DNA of 64,000 bases, taken from the NCBI GenBank assembly GCA_963790335.1, contig CAWBOB010000001.1, positions 1-64,000 of the forward strand. The letters run 5' to 3'. Source of the stretch: JAOUEA01 sp963790335. Lineage in GTDB: Bacteria; Actinomycetota; UBA4738; HRBIN12. Both the position numbers and the translations under genes were made by a program. This document shows positions 1 to 9,217 of this stretch, in pieces (position 1 is the stretch's first letter; each line of letters starts with the position of its first letter). The notes below the pieces were generated by a model. It saw only the letters and a list, made by a program, of their open reading frames with translations. It made no database searches and had not been told where the DNA came from.

Positions 1-204
1 GCGAAGTGCCGACGGAGGAGCCTCCGCCGACAAGGCGTGATTGGAGTTTGCCCTTGCCCCTCCGTGGCACGAGAACGGGGAAGACGAGCCAAAGAGGGGA
101 GGGAATCTAGGTTCAGCGTCCAGGAAGCGGATGTTCGGATGAAGGACGGCAAGTCGAATGGATCCCCCGCCAGCAAGGGACCCCTTGACCAGCTACGTCA
201 CTAG

Positions 205-250
205 TGGGGGCGGGGGCGGTCGAACCCCCGACCTTCGCCTTGTAAGGGCG
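205..250 (-). repeat. Eroded partial copy of tRNA-Val (candidate old attachment site)
   Basis: Positions 220-250 are identical over 31 bases to 7927-7957 of the intact tRNA-Val gene, covering T-loop, variable region and anticodon arm on the minus strand. The part corresponding to the acceptor end (205-219) is only loosely similar, and the D-arm and 5' half are missing, so it cannot make a tRNA. Partial tRNA copies of this type are what tRNA-targeted integration leaves at the far end of an element. No integrase lies beside it. The rest of 1-368 holds no gene I can support. Confidence 0.7.
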
Positions 251-368
251 TTGATTCCTGTCTCCCCTGCCTCACCCCGTCTCTGACCTGCATGTTTGTC
301 TCTCGTCCTGAGAGAGAACGACACCCTGGAGACATGCTGAGACGGGGCACGGGGGAATGGTCGGCACG

Positions 369-860
369 TCAGCAAGTGAGCGGCGCGTACGGCTCAGTCA
401 GAAGCTCACCCATCTCCGTGCGCCGCCAGTGTCCGCCGCTCGCGTCGGTGAACGCCACGGCTACACCGGGTTGCCGATACTCGTTCGTTCTCCATGCTCC
501 GTCGACGGGGTGGCTATGGGTCGAACCGGGAGGCACGACGCCGAACACGACTTCCATCGTCTCCCCCGCTCGCGATCCGGCGTTCGGCGTGTAGTAGAGC
601 ACGGTCGAGTAGATGGGAGTCTCACCGGCGTTGCGCACGAACATCAGGCTCGTCTCCCCGTGCTCGTGCTCATGCCATGCTGCAACGCTCCGGGCGGGAG
701 CCTGCCGCCTGTACCTACTCCGACGCCCTATGGGCCGACAACTGCTGGACAAGAGCACGAGCGCTACGACGAGCGCGCCGGTCGCACCCAGCGCTTGTAC
801 CCACTCGGCGAGGTTCCCCCACTGCACATCCAGAGGATACGGCCGAGGTCCGACATGCAC
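369..860 (-). CDS. Hypothetical membrane-anchored protein
   Basis: The 163-residue product has one hydrophobic segment at about residues 23-38, a short basic stretch, then a polar domain of about 110 residues. That domain contains patterns (VRNAGETPIYS, VVPPGSTHSH, VAFTDASGGHWRR) of the kind seen in small actinobacterial proteins with a single beta-sandwich-like domain behind one membrane helix. I do not recognise a named family and no catalytic motif is visible. The frame is intact although its neighbours are broken. The start is uncertain because no convincing ribosome binding site precedes the first ATG. Confidence 0.6.
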   Translation of the reverse strand: MHVGPRPYPLDVQWGNLAEWVQALGATGALVVALVLLSSSCRPIGRRSRYRRQAPARSVAAWHEHEHGETSLMFVRNAGETPIYSTVLYYTPNAGSRAGETMEVVFGVVPPGSTHSHPVDGAWRTNEYRQPGVAVAFTDASGGHWRRTEMGELLTEPYAPLTC

Positions 861-885
861 TGCGGAACCGGGTAATGAAGCATTT

Positions 886-1799
886 TCAGCGTTGAGCCAT
901 CTGAACGTGCTGAGTGTCGTCGTCGCCTTGGTTCCTTTCCACGAGGGCGATCAGTGCGATACCGCTGACGATTAGCCCGAACCCGGCCCACGCCACAAAG
1001 GTCAGCTGTTCACCCAACACGAGCGTCGCCAGGCACGTCGCAACGACGGGCTCTGCCATGGCGAGCGTCGTCGCCGTCGAGGCGGACAGACGCCGCAACC
1101 CGTAGCCGAACAGCAGGTACGCGCAAGCCATGGGAACGGCGGCTAGATAGGCGAGCACAACCGCGCCGTGCGGTCGCAGGAGCGGTTCGAGGTCGCCGAG
1201 CAGGAAAGCAGGCACAAGGACCACCGAGGCCGTACCGAAAGCTCCGGCCATCACTGAGCGCGAGGCGTTCCCCTCGCGATCATCCGCGCCCCGCCCAGCT
1301 GTAAAGGGCATAGCCAAACCCTGCTCCCAGGCCCAACAGGACACCAGTGAGAGGGTTCGTACCTCTGGCCGATTCGGCCCCTGCGGCAAGGAGTACGACC
1401 CCAAAGATGCTGAGTGCCGTTGCGGTAGCCCACCCCGCGTCGGATAGCACGGCGCTCCACGACGCGCTCGAGCACGGCGGCGAACACTGGGCCAGACCCG
1501 AGAGCAAGAGCATTCCCCACGGCAACGCCGACCAACGACATCGATACGTAGTACATCGCCGCATAGCCCACGACCCCGAGGCTGGCTGCACACAACAGCA
1601 CCGCCGATCCCTCTCGCAGGAGTCGGGCTGGAGCCCGAGGGTCGAGGGTGAGCAGCAAAATCCCGCCGAACCCGAACGTCGAGAGCCCGACAAGCAGTTG
1701 GCTCGCGGTCTCGGGCGCTTGGTGTGCGACGGTGCCTGCGTTTCCCCAGAGCACGCTGGCCAAGAGCACCGCGAACATGTGCCGACCGCTCCTCCCCAA
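886..1799 (-). pseudogene. EamA/DMT-family transporter, frameshifted
   Basis: Joining three reading frames gives a typical drug/metabolite transporter of about 300 residues. The first EamA repeat begins near 1799 (ASVLWGNAGTVAH) and the second ends near 886 with the characteristic AMAEPVVATCLATLVLGEQLT followed by a last helix. The frame is lost near 1440 and again near 1300. Ten membrane helices would be expected of the intact family; the parts are present but cannot be read through. The family exports small metabolites across the cytoplasmic membrane; substrate unknown. Either sequencing error or decay explains the breaks; the damaged neighbourhood favours decay. Confidence 0.75.
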
Positions 1800-2064
1800 C
1801 TCACGGGGTGCACCCTAGGGGCGGACGATGAACGTGACATCGCCGGGCACGGTGGCTTCGCATCGCTTCCCTTCGTGGGCCGCCCGCTCTTCACCCCCCT
1901 CTCTGCGAGTCGAACGGGTTCGCGAGGTCTGTCGAACCTGTGGCCGCTCGGATCAAACAGGCACGCGAGACCGAGAGCGGTCGCCATGTAACAGACGGGG
2001 GGAATGGAGCGGACCGAGACCACTCCCGCTCCCCTCGGGAGCACATTCCTGCAGGTCAGACGTA

Positions 2065-2090
2065 GTGGGCGCTGAGGGTCTCGAACCCCC
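2065..2090 (-). repeat. Exact 26-bp copy of the tRNA-Val 3' end (candidate attachment site)
   Basis: This segment is identical to 7911-7936, the T-arm and acceptor 3' strand of the intact tRNA-Val, in the same orientation. The rest of the tRNA is absent. Together with the copy at 205-250 it divides the region into two blocks (about 220-2065 and 2065-7911), as in successive insertions at the same tRNA. The surrounding stretch 1800-2192 otherwise shows no supportable gene. Confidence 0.7.
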
Positions 2091-2192
2091 AGGGCGAGAA
2101 GGAAGTGCTGGTCAGGGTGCTGACCTGCGGAAACGCTGTGCCGTTGAGGTCCGCTAAGTACCTCGGCGTGCCTTCAGCTTATTATGCCGGTG

Positions 2193-3177
2193 TTATGCCC
2201 ATGGAGCCGAACTGCCGGTCGGGTCGATCTCGCACGACGACCTTGCTCGAGCGTGGCCCTCTCCTGACGGAAGAATGATCGCGTTGGGCGCTTCGGAAAA
2301 GCCATAGGTCCTGTCGATGACCGGCCGGAGCTGTCCGGCATCGGCGAGTGCGCCGAGCTCCTGGAGATCGATCGTTCCGACATGCGCTGTGACCGAGAGA
2401 TATCCTTGCCCCCGGTAAGCGACGTCTTCGGCAGATTCGGACATGCTCGGGAACGCCGTGACCGCGGCCTTGCCGCCATCAGCGAGCGCGCGCCGCAAGT
2501 CGGAAACAGACCGGTTCCCGACGGTGTCAAGGATGCGGTCGTAGCGGCGGCCACTGTCACGCGAGAAATCCGTGGTCGTGTAGTCGACCACGTCATCCGC
2601 ACCCAGCGACCGAACGAAGTTCGAGGTTCGGGGATGGTGACCACGGTAGGTCGGCCCGAACGACTCACGATCTGAACGGCGAACGTGCCGACCCTTCCCG
2701 AGCCCGTTGATCAGCACCTTCTGTCCTGGCTCGATCTGTCCGTAGTGTCGAAGACCTGCAGCGCCGTAACGCCGGCCATCGGGAACAGCGGCGGCCTCCA
2801 AGAACGTCAAGCTGGCGCGGCCTCCGCGGCAAGAACGCCGACGGGGACCGACGCGTACTCCGCGAACCCTCCGTAACCGTGGTCGAGGAGATTGGCGCAC
2901 ACCTAGCTCCCAGGCTCCAGTACCTGGTGAAGCCATCACCGACAGCCTCGATCCCGTCAGCACCATCGACGCCGAGATTCCGGTGTTTCGGCCGCAGAAG
3001 GCCCAGGGTCAAGTCGGGAGAACATCGGCTTGCCGCGCATGGAACGCCAGTCCGCCGCATTGACCATGCGGCCTTGATCTTGACTAGCACCTCGCCCGCC
3101 GCCGCCGACGGCATCTCCACGTCAGCAAGGCGCAGGGTGTCCGGGGGGCCGTATCGCTCCCACAACCACGCTTTCAT
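2193..3177 (-). pseudogene. Zinc-independent quinone oxidoreductase-like (MDR family), frameshifted
   Basis: The N-terminus (MKAWLWERYGPPDTLRLADV) and the later nucleotide-binding region (IEPGQKVLINGLGKG, then LGADDVVDYTTTDFSRDSG and ILDTVGNRSVSDLRRAL) identify a medium-chain dehydrogenase/reductase of the NADPH:quinone oxidoreductase type, about 330 residues when whole. At least two shifts, between about 3060 and 2880 and near 2650, break it. A paralogue in a similar state lies at 5107-6099 on the other strand. Only 13 nt separate its ATG from the end of the upstream DUF4386 gene, so they probably formed an operon. Confidence 0.75.
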
Positions 3178-3190
3178 GGATGGCCCCCCG

Positions 3191-3866
3191 CTAGACCGCT
3201 GTCGCGTCGAGCCGGTCTCTGTCTTCGTCGCGACCGAACCCGACACGTGTGGATGTCGATTCCCAGAGCGAGATCCCCAGGCCAGCCCACGCCACGCCGA
3301 CCGGTATCGCCACCAGCCTGTCGAGCGACTCCGGGAGGACCTGGATCAAGCTGGTCGACAGCGCTCCGATCACGAGCAGCGCCGCGGCCCAGCGCGACAG
3401 CACCGCGCCCGCCATCGCGCACGCCGAAGAGCACGCCACCGAGGATGTACGTGACGCCTGACGCGACGTTCCCGGCAGCGAGGCCGCCGAGCTCGCCGTC
3501 GGCCTGACCGGTGGCTGTGAGCTCGATCACGTCCGCGACGTAGCGCGGATTTGTATCGGCCAACTGCGGAAGGACTGCTGCCTCGACGAAGCTGAATCCG
3601 TAGATGATGAAGAAGCCGCAGCCGTACAGGGCGACCCCGATCAATCCGAGCACCCCTGACTCGTTGACCTGCCGAAGGTATATCCCGAGGACGCCTATGA
3701 GTGCGAGAACTGTCATCACGAGCGTCAAGACATGCACGGCCTTCCACGTCGACGTCGTCACGTTCTCGACCGTTTCATCGGGATGGATGAACTGGAGAAG
3801 GACGAAGATCAGTCCGGCCACAACAGCCGCAACGCCAGCCGCTCGATAGAGCTTCGTTCGAGTCAT
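3191..3866 (-). pseudogene. DUF4386-type membrane protein, frameshifted
   Basis: Starting at MTRTKLYRAAGVAAVVAGLI, the protein has about six hydrophobic segments and the spacing of the DUF4386 family (about 230 residues). The frame is lost near 3430, after GGVLFG, and resumes with AALLVIGALSTSLIQVLPESL up to the stop at 3191. It is a diverged paralogue of the intact gene at 4125-4829, transcribed the opposite way. The function of the family is unknown beyond being an integral membrane protein. Confidence 0.7.
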
Positions 3867-4045
3867 GTGGCCAAACCCCAGCCGAAGACTGGCCCCGGTG
3901 ACTTCAGCGTGTACGTGTGGCGTCCGTCGGCGATGGTGACATCAGCCATACCGATACTCCTGAGGAGCGGTGGCCAGAGCTCTCTCTCCGGCCCGGCCCC
4001 GGACCATAAGGTCCGCCCGGGAAGCTCGTCAAGAGAGAGCCTCAT
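3863..4045 (-). CDS. Possible 60-residue ORF overlapping the DUF4386 start
   Basis: Its stop overlaps the ATG of the downstream broken DUF4386 gene by four bases, the arrangement of translationally coupled genes, which is the main reason to list it. The sequence (ending GRHTYTLKSPGPVFGWGLAT) resembles no family I can name; it could be the tail of a lost longer gene. It occupies the space between the two divergent modules, where a promoter would also be expected. Confidence 0.3.
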   Translation of the reverse strand: MRLSLDELPGRTLWSGAGPERELWPPLLRSIGMADVTIADGRHTYTLKSPGPVFGWGLAT

Positions 4046-4124
4046 CCCTCCCGCACTCTTGCTCTCACCCGTCTGGCCCGACTAGATTCCTCCCTCGCAG
4101 CTGACAACCGGAGGGAGGGTTTGC

Positions 4125-4829
4125 ATGGACTACCAGCGGATTGCGCGTGTCACGGGGGTGCTTTGGATCATCACCTTCGTGACGGCGATCCCGCCTCGAT
4201 TCATCTTGTACAACCCGATCCTGGAAGATGGAACCGATTACGTCCTTGGCCAGGGGGACGATGCGCTCACCTTGATCGCGTTCGGGGCCGTGCTGGAACT
4301 GATGCTCATCATCTCCGCCATCGGGACGGCCGTGTTGCCGTACGGCATCCATAGGCGTGCGAGCGAACCGGGGGCGATCGCCTACGTGACGGCCCGTGTG
4401 ATGGAGAGCGTGTTCATCGCGGTCGGGATCCTGTGCATCCTGGCGATCACAACGCTTCGCCAGGACGCGCCGAGCGGGTTGGACGCGGCCACCGGCCAGG
4501 GCCTGGAGGCGGTCTACCAGTGGGCGTTCCGACTCGGACCGGGCTTCGTCGTCGGTGTCGGCAACGGCTTGGTCCTGGGCTGGCTGATGTATAAGTCCCA
4601 GCTCGTGCCTCGTGGACTGTCGATCCTCGGACTGATCGGTGGCCCGCTGCTCATCCTCGCCGGCGTCCTCGTCATGTTCGACGTGATCGAGACCGGCAGC
4701 TCCATCGACGGACTGCTGACGATCCCGGAGGCGCTCTGGGAGCTGTCGCTCGGCTTCTATCTCATCTTCAAGGGCTTCAGGTCGGACGCCCTGGCCAGGT
4801 TGGGATCGCCGACAACCGCGACCGTCTAG
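4125..4829 (+). CDS. DUF4386 family membrane protein
   Basis: An intact 234-residue integral membrane protein with about six hydrophobic helices. It matches the DUF4386 pattern: MDYQRIARVTGVLWIITFV at the first helix, a polar loop (residues 35-50), then paired helices to the end. An excellent ribosome binding site (GGAGGGAGG) lies 6 bases before the ATG. A strong hairpin follows the stop. The family has no established biochemical role. It is the only unbroken gene of the mirrored DUF4386/oxidoreductase modules. Confidence 0.85.
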   Translation: MDYQRIARVTGVLWIITFVTAIPPRFILYNPILEDGTDYVLGQGDDALTLIAFGAVLELMLIISAIGTAVLPYGIHRRASEPGAIAYVTARVMESVFIAVGILCILAITTLRQDAPSGLDAATGQGLEAVYQWAFRLGPGFVVGVGNGLVLGWLMYKSQLVPRGLSILGLIGGPLLILAGVLVMFDVIETGSSIDGLLTIPEALWELSLGFYLIFKGFRSDALARLGSPTTATV

Positions 4830-4849
4830 CTGCACAACTTGGACAGCGA

Positions 4850-4875
4850 GGAGCCCCGGCGCCAGCCGGGGCTCC
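4850..4875 (+). terminator. GC-rich hairpin terminator after the DUF4386 gene
   Basis: A perfect 11-bp stem with a four-base loop (GCCA) lies 21 bases after the stop codon. There is no T-run, as is common in high-GC genomes. Position and stability make a terminator the likely role. Confidence 0.6.
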
Positions 4876-5106
4876 CCGTCGCTTCTGCTAACACATCGGC
4901 GCGGTAGGTCGGGAGGCCGGACAGATGTTCCTAGTCGGAGCTCCACATCCACCCCTTCGACCTGTTGTGCCTGGATCAGCTGTGCATGTGCTTCGTAACG
5001 TCGGCGCGCCGCCGATACCGTCCCCCATGCGGCCGGTGGAGAGGCATGCCATGCTGTGGCCCGCCTCGCTCCGTGCGGGCGTGCGTGCCGCAAGATGGAG
5101 GATGCG

Positions 5107-6099
5107 ATGAAGGCGATCGTCCAGGATCGGTACGGCGAGGCAGACGTTCTCCACCTCGAGGACAGTCGACACGCCGACCGTCGGCAGTGGCGAGGTGTTG
5201 CTCAGCGTCGAGGCCGCGAGCCTGTTCGCCGGGGACTGGCACTACATGGCCGGCATGCCGCTCGCTTTCCGGCCGGCGAGCGGCCTGACGAAGCCGAAGA
5301 TAGAGTCCGAGGCCGAGACGTGGCCGGCACGGTGCACGCGGTAGGGCCGGACGTATCCGCATTCGACGTCGGCGATGCCGTGTACGGCATCTGCAACGGA
5401 GCGTTCGCCGAGTACGCCGTCGCGGGAGTCGACAAGCTGGCGCCGAAGCCGACGAACCTCTCGTTCGAGGAGGCAGCGACGGTTCCCATCACGGACCACC
5501 GCGCTTCAAGCGGTCCGGGACCATGGAAGGGTGCAAGCCGGGCAGTCCGTTCTGGTGATCGGCGCGGCGGGCGGCGTGGGGTCGTTCGCGGTGCAGATCT
5601 CCAAGGCGTTCGGGGCGGTCGTCACGGGCGTGTGCAGCACGTCACAGACGGACGCCGTCCGATCGATGGGTGCCGACAGCGTCATCGACTACACGCGGGA
5701 GGACTTCGCGGAGCGCGGGGTGCGATATGACGTCATCCTGGACACCGCCGGGAACCGCAAGCTCTCCGTACTTCGGAAGGCCCTCGTGCCGAAGGGCGCC
5801 CTCGTGATCGTCGGAGGCGAAGGCGGCAAGGGGAAGTTCCTCGGCGGCTTCGGTCGAGGGACCTGCGAGCGCCCCTCCTTTCTGCGATCACGAGTCAGAC
5901 GATGAAGGGGTTCGTCGCCAAGGAGAACGCGGCTGACCTCGTGGTCCTCAAGGAACTCATCGAAGCCGGCAAGGTGCGACCTCTGATCGATCGAGCGTTC
6001 TCGTTGATGGACGTTCCGGAAGCGATGCACTATCTCCGTGAGGGCAGCGCAAGGAAGGGCAAGATCGTCATCACCTCGTTACCGTCGGGCGACGCATGA
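5107..6099 (+). pseudogene. NADP-dependent quinone oxidoreductase-like (MDR family), multiply frameshifted
   Basis: The start (MKAIVQDRYGEADVLHLED) is preceded by GGAGG and is clear. The conserved pieces appear in order but in changing frames: SGEVLLSVEAASLFAGDWHY, RGRDVAGTVHAVG, the Rossmann segment VLVIGAAGGVGSFAVQISKA, ADSVIDYTREDFAERG, and the C-terminus ending KIVITSLPSGDA. Shifts fall near 5160, 5305, 5505 and 5850-5900, so four or more in about 1 kb. It is a paralogue of 2193-3177. The density of breaks argues for a decayed gene. Confidence 0.8.
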
Positions 6100-6145
6100 C
6101 GATGGTCCCGCGACTTGATCAGTGCGTTGACTTGACCGAGCTGAG

Positions 6146-7495
6146 TTGGTCCCCGTGCTGAGTCGCGTCGCTCGCACGATGGGTGGGGTCGGATTGTCCG
6201 GTGCCTCAGTGGTAGCGGCCGGAGCCGCTGGAGGGCTCATTTCGATGCGAGCCGCCTACCCCCGTCCCCCTGACCACGCGCCATCGAACTTGTCGCCGGT
6301 AAGCGAAATGCCCGACGGTCGTCTGGCGGTTGCAGTTGTATTCGGCGCCAGCGGCTCAGTCATCACCGACGCGCTCGGGCCCTACGAAGTCTTTGCTCGG
6401 TCGCCGGCCTTCTTTGTGTACTCCGTCGGAGCTGGTCCGACAGCGATGCTGTCCGGTGCACTGGCTGTAGCGCCCGACTACTCCCTCGACGACGTGGACG
6501 CGGGCGTCGCCCCCGAACCCGACGTGGTCGTAGTCCCCGCCGTGGGTGCCCCACATGGCGCCAAAGAGGCCCCGCTGCGCGAGTGGCTCACCCGCCGGGT
6601 GGACCGGGGCGCGCAGTTGCTCGGAGTGTGTGCCGGCGCCAGGGTCCTGGCCTCCGCGGGCCTACTCGACGGTCGCCGGGCCACCTCACACTGGTCGAGG
6701 CTCAGTGGCCTTGAGCGCAGCCGCCCGCAGGTGAGCTGGGTGCGGGGCCAGCGCTACATCCAAGATGGCACGGTCACAACCACCGCCGGGGTGACCTCGG
6801 GTGTTTTCGGGGCGCTGCGACTGGTCGAGCAGCTCGCCGGAGCCGCCGAGGCGGAGCGGGTAGGTCGTGAGCTCGCGTACCCCGGCTGGTCTCGAGGCGG
6901 CGCCACCGACATCCCCGCGCTTCGATGGGCGCCCCGCGATCTCGCCTTTCTCCTCACCGCGGTCGCGCCGTGGTTCCGGCCGACCGTGGGGGTCGGGCTG
7001 GTCGAAGGCGTGGGCGAGCTCGACGTCGCCGCGCCTTTCGAGGTCTACGCCAGCTCGCTCGCAGCTCGCACGGTGCCGATCGCAGCAGGTAATGCCGTCA
7101 CGACACGACACGGGCTTCGGCTGTTGGCGACTCCGGCCGGGACAACCGCACCGCGGATCGACCGGGTGGTCGTGCCCGGTGTGCGCGGCATCGAGGAGGT
7201 TGACTCACAGCTCGTGCGATGGGCGGAGGAGCGCGGCCTCGCTGTCGAGCTTCCGCAGGGAAGTAAAGACGCAAGTGAGTTCGGCTTTGACGCGATGCTG
7301 CGCGACCTCGCTGCCTACACCGACCGGACCACCGCCCACGTCACCGCCAAGTCCATCGAGTACCCCTCCGATCACCTCCTACTCGCCGGCGCGGGATGGC
7401 CATGGCGACCGACCGCGCTGTTCGCTGCCACGGTCGCAGCGGCCATCGGCGTCGGGCTCATCCCCGCGGCCGCCGCCCGGCGGGACCGACGATGA
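6146..7495 (+). CDS. Double DJ-1/PfpI-domain protein with membrane tail
   Basis: The 449-residue protein contains two DJ-1/PfpI (type 1 glutamine amidotransferase-like) domains. The first (about 60-240) keeps the Glu of GPYEVFA and the nucleophile-elbow cysteine (C162 in LLGVCAGARVLASAGLLDGR). The second (about 270-400) has the fold pattern (VGVGLVEGVGELDVAAPFEVYA) but no equivalent cysteine. Residues 1-35 form a weak export or anchor segment and a C-terminal helix (about 422-442) is followed by arginines. Such proteins often neighbour or form the sensor part of GlxA-type AraC regulators; no HTH is present here. The start is TTG; an in-frame ATG 11 codons later is an alternative. Confidence 0.75.
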   Translation: MVPVLSRVARTMGGVGLSGASVVAAGAAGGLISMRAAYPRPPDHAPSNLSPVSEMPDGRLAVAVVFGASGSVITDALGPYEVFARSPAFFVYSVGAGPTAMLSGALAVAPDYSLDDVDAGVAPEPDVVVVPAVGAPHGAKEAPLREWLTRRVDRGAQLLGVCAGARVLASAGLLDGRRATSHWSRLSGLERSRPQVSWVRGQRYIQDGTVTTTAGVTSGVFGALRLVEQLAGAAEAERVGRELAYPGWSRGGATDIPALRWAPRDLAFLLTAVAPWFRPTVGVGLVEGVGELDVAAPFEVYASSLAARTVPIAAGNAVTTRHGLRLLATPAGTTAPRIDRVVVPGVRGIEEVDSQLVRWAEERGLAVELPQGSKDASEFGFDAMLRDLAAYTDRTTAHVTAKSIEYPSDHLLLAGAGWPWRPTALFAATVAAAIGVGLIPAAAARRDRR

Positions 7496-7709
7496 CACAC
7501 ACGCACCCAATCAGCCCGTCGGTGGCGCAGTCACTGCGCGGCCCTGAGCTGTAGGGATTGTGCTTTGTCAGGCGCCTTCGATATCCCAACGCTATGGACC
7601 CTACCCTTCCACCTTCACGACTGTCGCTTGTCCGGGGACGCCTTCCCCGCTCATCACAAATGCCCTCGGAAAGGCTAGGGCCGTCTCCTTCCGCCTAGCT
7701 CCCGCGTAG

Positions 7710-7817
7710 ATCGAACGCATCCGAGGCGAGGTCGACGCATACCTCCGAACAGCGAGAGCGTTCGGTCTCATCACCGACGCGGAGATCGTGGAGTTTGATC
7801 CCCGCTCGCTTCCTTGA
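7710..7817 (+). pseudogene. Short C-terminal coding remnant beside tRNA-Val
   Basis: A 35-codon open frame ends at TGA (7815-7817) and reads like a folded protein tail: IERIRGEVDAYLRTARAFG, then LITDAEIVEFD. It begins right after an in-frame stop and has no start, so only the end of a gene survives. The family is not identifiable. It lies just beyond the 3' end of tRNA-Val, the usual site of insertion scars. The remainder of 7496-7908 shows no gene. Confidence 0.35.
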
Positions 7818-7908
7818 GGGGCCGCACTGATCGGGGCTAGGACCGAGGCTACCGCCACGGTTGGCTACTCGTCCCCCACGGTTCCACAGATCACGACCTG
7901 CAGGTTTG

Positions 7909-7984
7909 TGGTGGGCGCTGAGGGTCTCGAACCCCCGACCTTCGCCTTGTAAGGGCGACGCTCTGCCAGCTGAGCTAAGCGCCC
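7909..7984 (-). tRNA. tRNA-Val (TAC)
   Basis: The minus strand folds as a full cloverleaf. The acceptor GGGCGCT pairs with AGCGCCC, the D-arm reads AGCTCAGCTGGCAGAGC, the anticodon loop is CTTACAA (anticodon TAC), and the T-arm contains GGTTCGAGAC. CCA is encoded directly after the discriminator A. Parts of its 3' half recur at 205-250 and 2065-2090. It lies 3 bases after the stop of the zinc-ribbon gene on the same strand and may be co-transcribed with it. Confidence 0.97.
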
Positions 7985-7987
7985 GCA

Positions 7988-8248
7988 TCACGCGAGCTCG
8001 GTGTGACCGCACGCTCGGCACACCACCGCTCCGAGCTGCGCGGACAGACGCGTTTCCCCGCACGCCCGGCATCGGTCCAGGCCCTCGGACCAGTCGGGCC
8101 GCTCGACCTGGCAGGCCGGGCAGATCAGCACCTGCCGCCCACCCGAGACCGCCCGGACCCACGGTGTCTCCCGCTTGTCCGGATCGTAGGTGGGTCGGCC
8201 GCACAGGGAACACCCCGGTCGGACGCCCGAAGCGAGGGCACCGTCCAT
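7988..8248 (-). CDS. Small four-CxxC zinc-ribbon protein
   Basis: The 86-residue protein carries four CxxC pairs (C13/C16, C43/C46, C60/C63, C77/C80), enough for two zinc ribbons, with little else. Such proteins usually bind nucleic acid or act as adaptors; no partner is evident. It sits immediately upstream of tRNA-Val on the same strand. The ATG at 8248 is the natural start because the open frame upstream is the shadow of the next gene. Confidence 0.75.
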   Translation of the reverse strand: MDGALASGVRPGCSLCGRPTYDPDKRETPWVRAVSGGRQVLICPACQVERPDWSEGLDRCRACGETRLSAQLGAVVCRACGHTELA

Positions 8249-8327
8249 CGGCCTCACGGTTCGCAGGATACCCCTCGCGCTCCCGTGCCAACCGCGGCTC
8301 GACGAGCGACGGCGCCTCGCGCTGTCC

Positions 8328-8709
8328 TCAGGTGCGCTGGCCGATGGCGAGGATGTTGCCGTCGGGATCTTTGAACCACGCCGCGCGCTCGCCTTCGATC
8401 TGCGCGATGCCGCGCTCGTCGGTCCGGAGTCCCGGGAAGTCGTACTGCTCGAACATGACGCCTCGATCGCGCGAGCTCGGCGACCGCCGCATCGAGATCG
8501 GCTGTCTCGAACGTCATCGCCGTGCTCTGCGCGGTGCCTGCGAACTGGGTCGGATAGACCAGGAACCACGACCCGGCTCCGGCCGCATACGTCACGCCGC
8601 CCGAGCGTTCCTCCTTCGTCGGCAGGCCGAGGATCTCACCGTAGAACGTCTTGGCCCGATCGATATCGGAGACCGCGATCGTGGCGTGAGCCGACGCCGA
8701 CTCGAACAT
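8328..8709 (-). CDS. VOC (glyoxalase/bleomycin-resistance) family protein, one frameshift
   Basis: The N-terminal half reads MFESASAHATIAVSDIDRAK and FYGEILGLPTKEE, the first beta-alpha-beta-beta-beta unit of the vicinal oxygen chelate fold. The frame slips near 8470 and the second half continues as RGVMFEQYDFPGL, then AAWFKDPDGNILAIGQRT to the stop. About 125 residues in total, the usual one-domain length. The conserved DPDGN loop is present. Such proteins bind a metal and act as lyases, isomerases or resistance proteins; the substrate cannot be told. A single slip in an otherwise intact gene suggests a sequencing error. Confidence 0.75.
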
Positions 8710-8770
8710 GTGCACCACCCCTCTCGACTGCAACCTACGACTCGGGACGGCTGGGTGCGAAGCGAGCCGA

Positions 8771-9217
8771 TCAACGCTCGTCGTCGCGCCGGCGGCGCAT
8801 GCGTGGCGGGTAGCCGACCCTCGTCGCGTCCATGACCTTGATGCGGCGCTCGCGTGCGACGTCCTTGAGGAAGCGGTCCTCGGCGAGCTCGAACCGGCGC
8901 CACTCGCCGTCGGCATCGACGAACACGACCGAGAGCGGGGAGACGACCGTCTTGGGCTCGACGTAGGCCTCGACGCCGGTATGGGCGTCGAGCCACGAGA
9001 TGATGTCGGCCCGCTGTTCGCTCGGGCCACCGATGCCCTTGATGCCGCGCTTCACCTGATCGGTGCGGCGATCCCAGTCGTAGCTGCCCGGTCGATCGGA
9101 TCCGACGATGCGCGCGCGGGAGCGCCGGAGCGCGGCTCGGCCCGCCCGGCGCACGAGCAGCCGCACGAGCCAGATCGCCACGACGAGCAGCACGAGGAGC
9201 GGGATGAGCCGGATCAT
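8771..9217 (-). CDS. Hypothetical single-pass membrane protein in the PiT operon
   Basis: A 148-residue protein with an N-terminal hydrophobic helix (MIRLIPLLVLLVVAIWLVRL) and a basic then mixed soluble domain ending in RRRRDDER. Its ATG overlaps the stop of the phosphate transporter gene by four bases, so the two are very likely translated together. I recognise no domain. The context suggests a job linked to phosphate transport, but that is inference. Confidence 0.75.
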   Translation of the reverse strand: MIRLIPLLVLLVVAIWLVRLLVRRAGRAALRRSRARIVGSDRPGSYDWDRRTDQVKRGIKGIGGPSEQRADIISWLDAHTGVEAYVEPKTVVSPLSVVFVDADGEWRRFELAEDRFLKDVARERRIKVMDATRVGYPPRMRRRRDDER

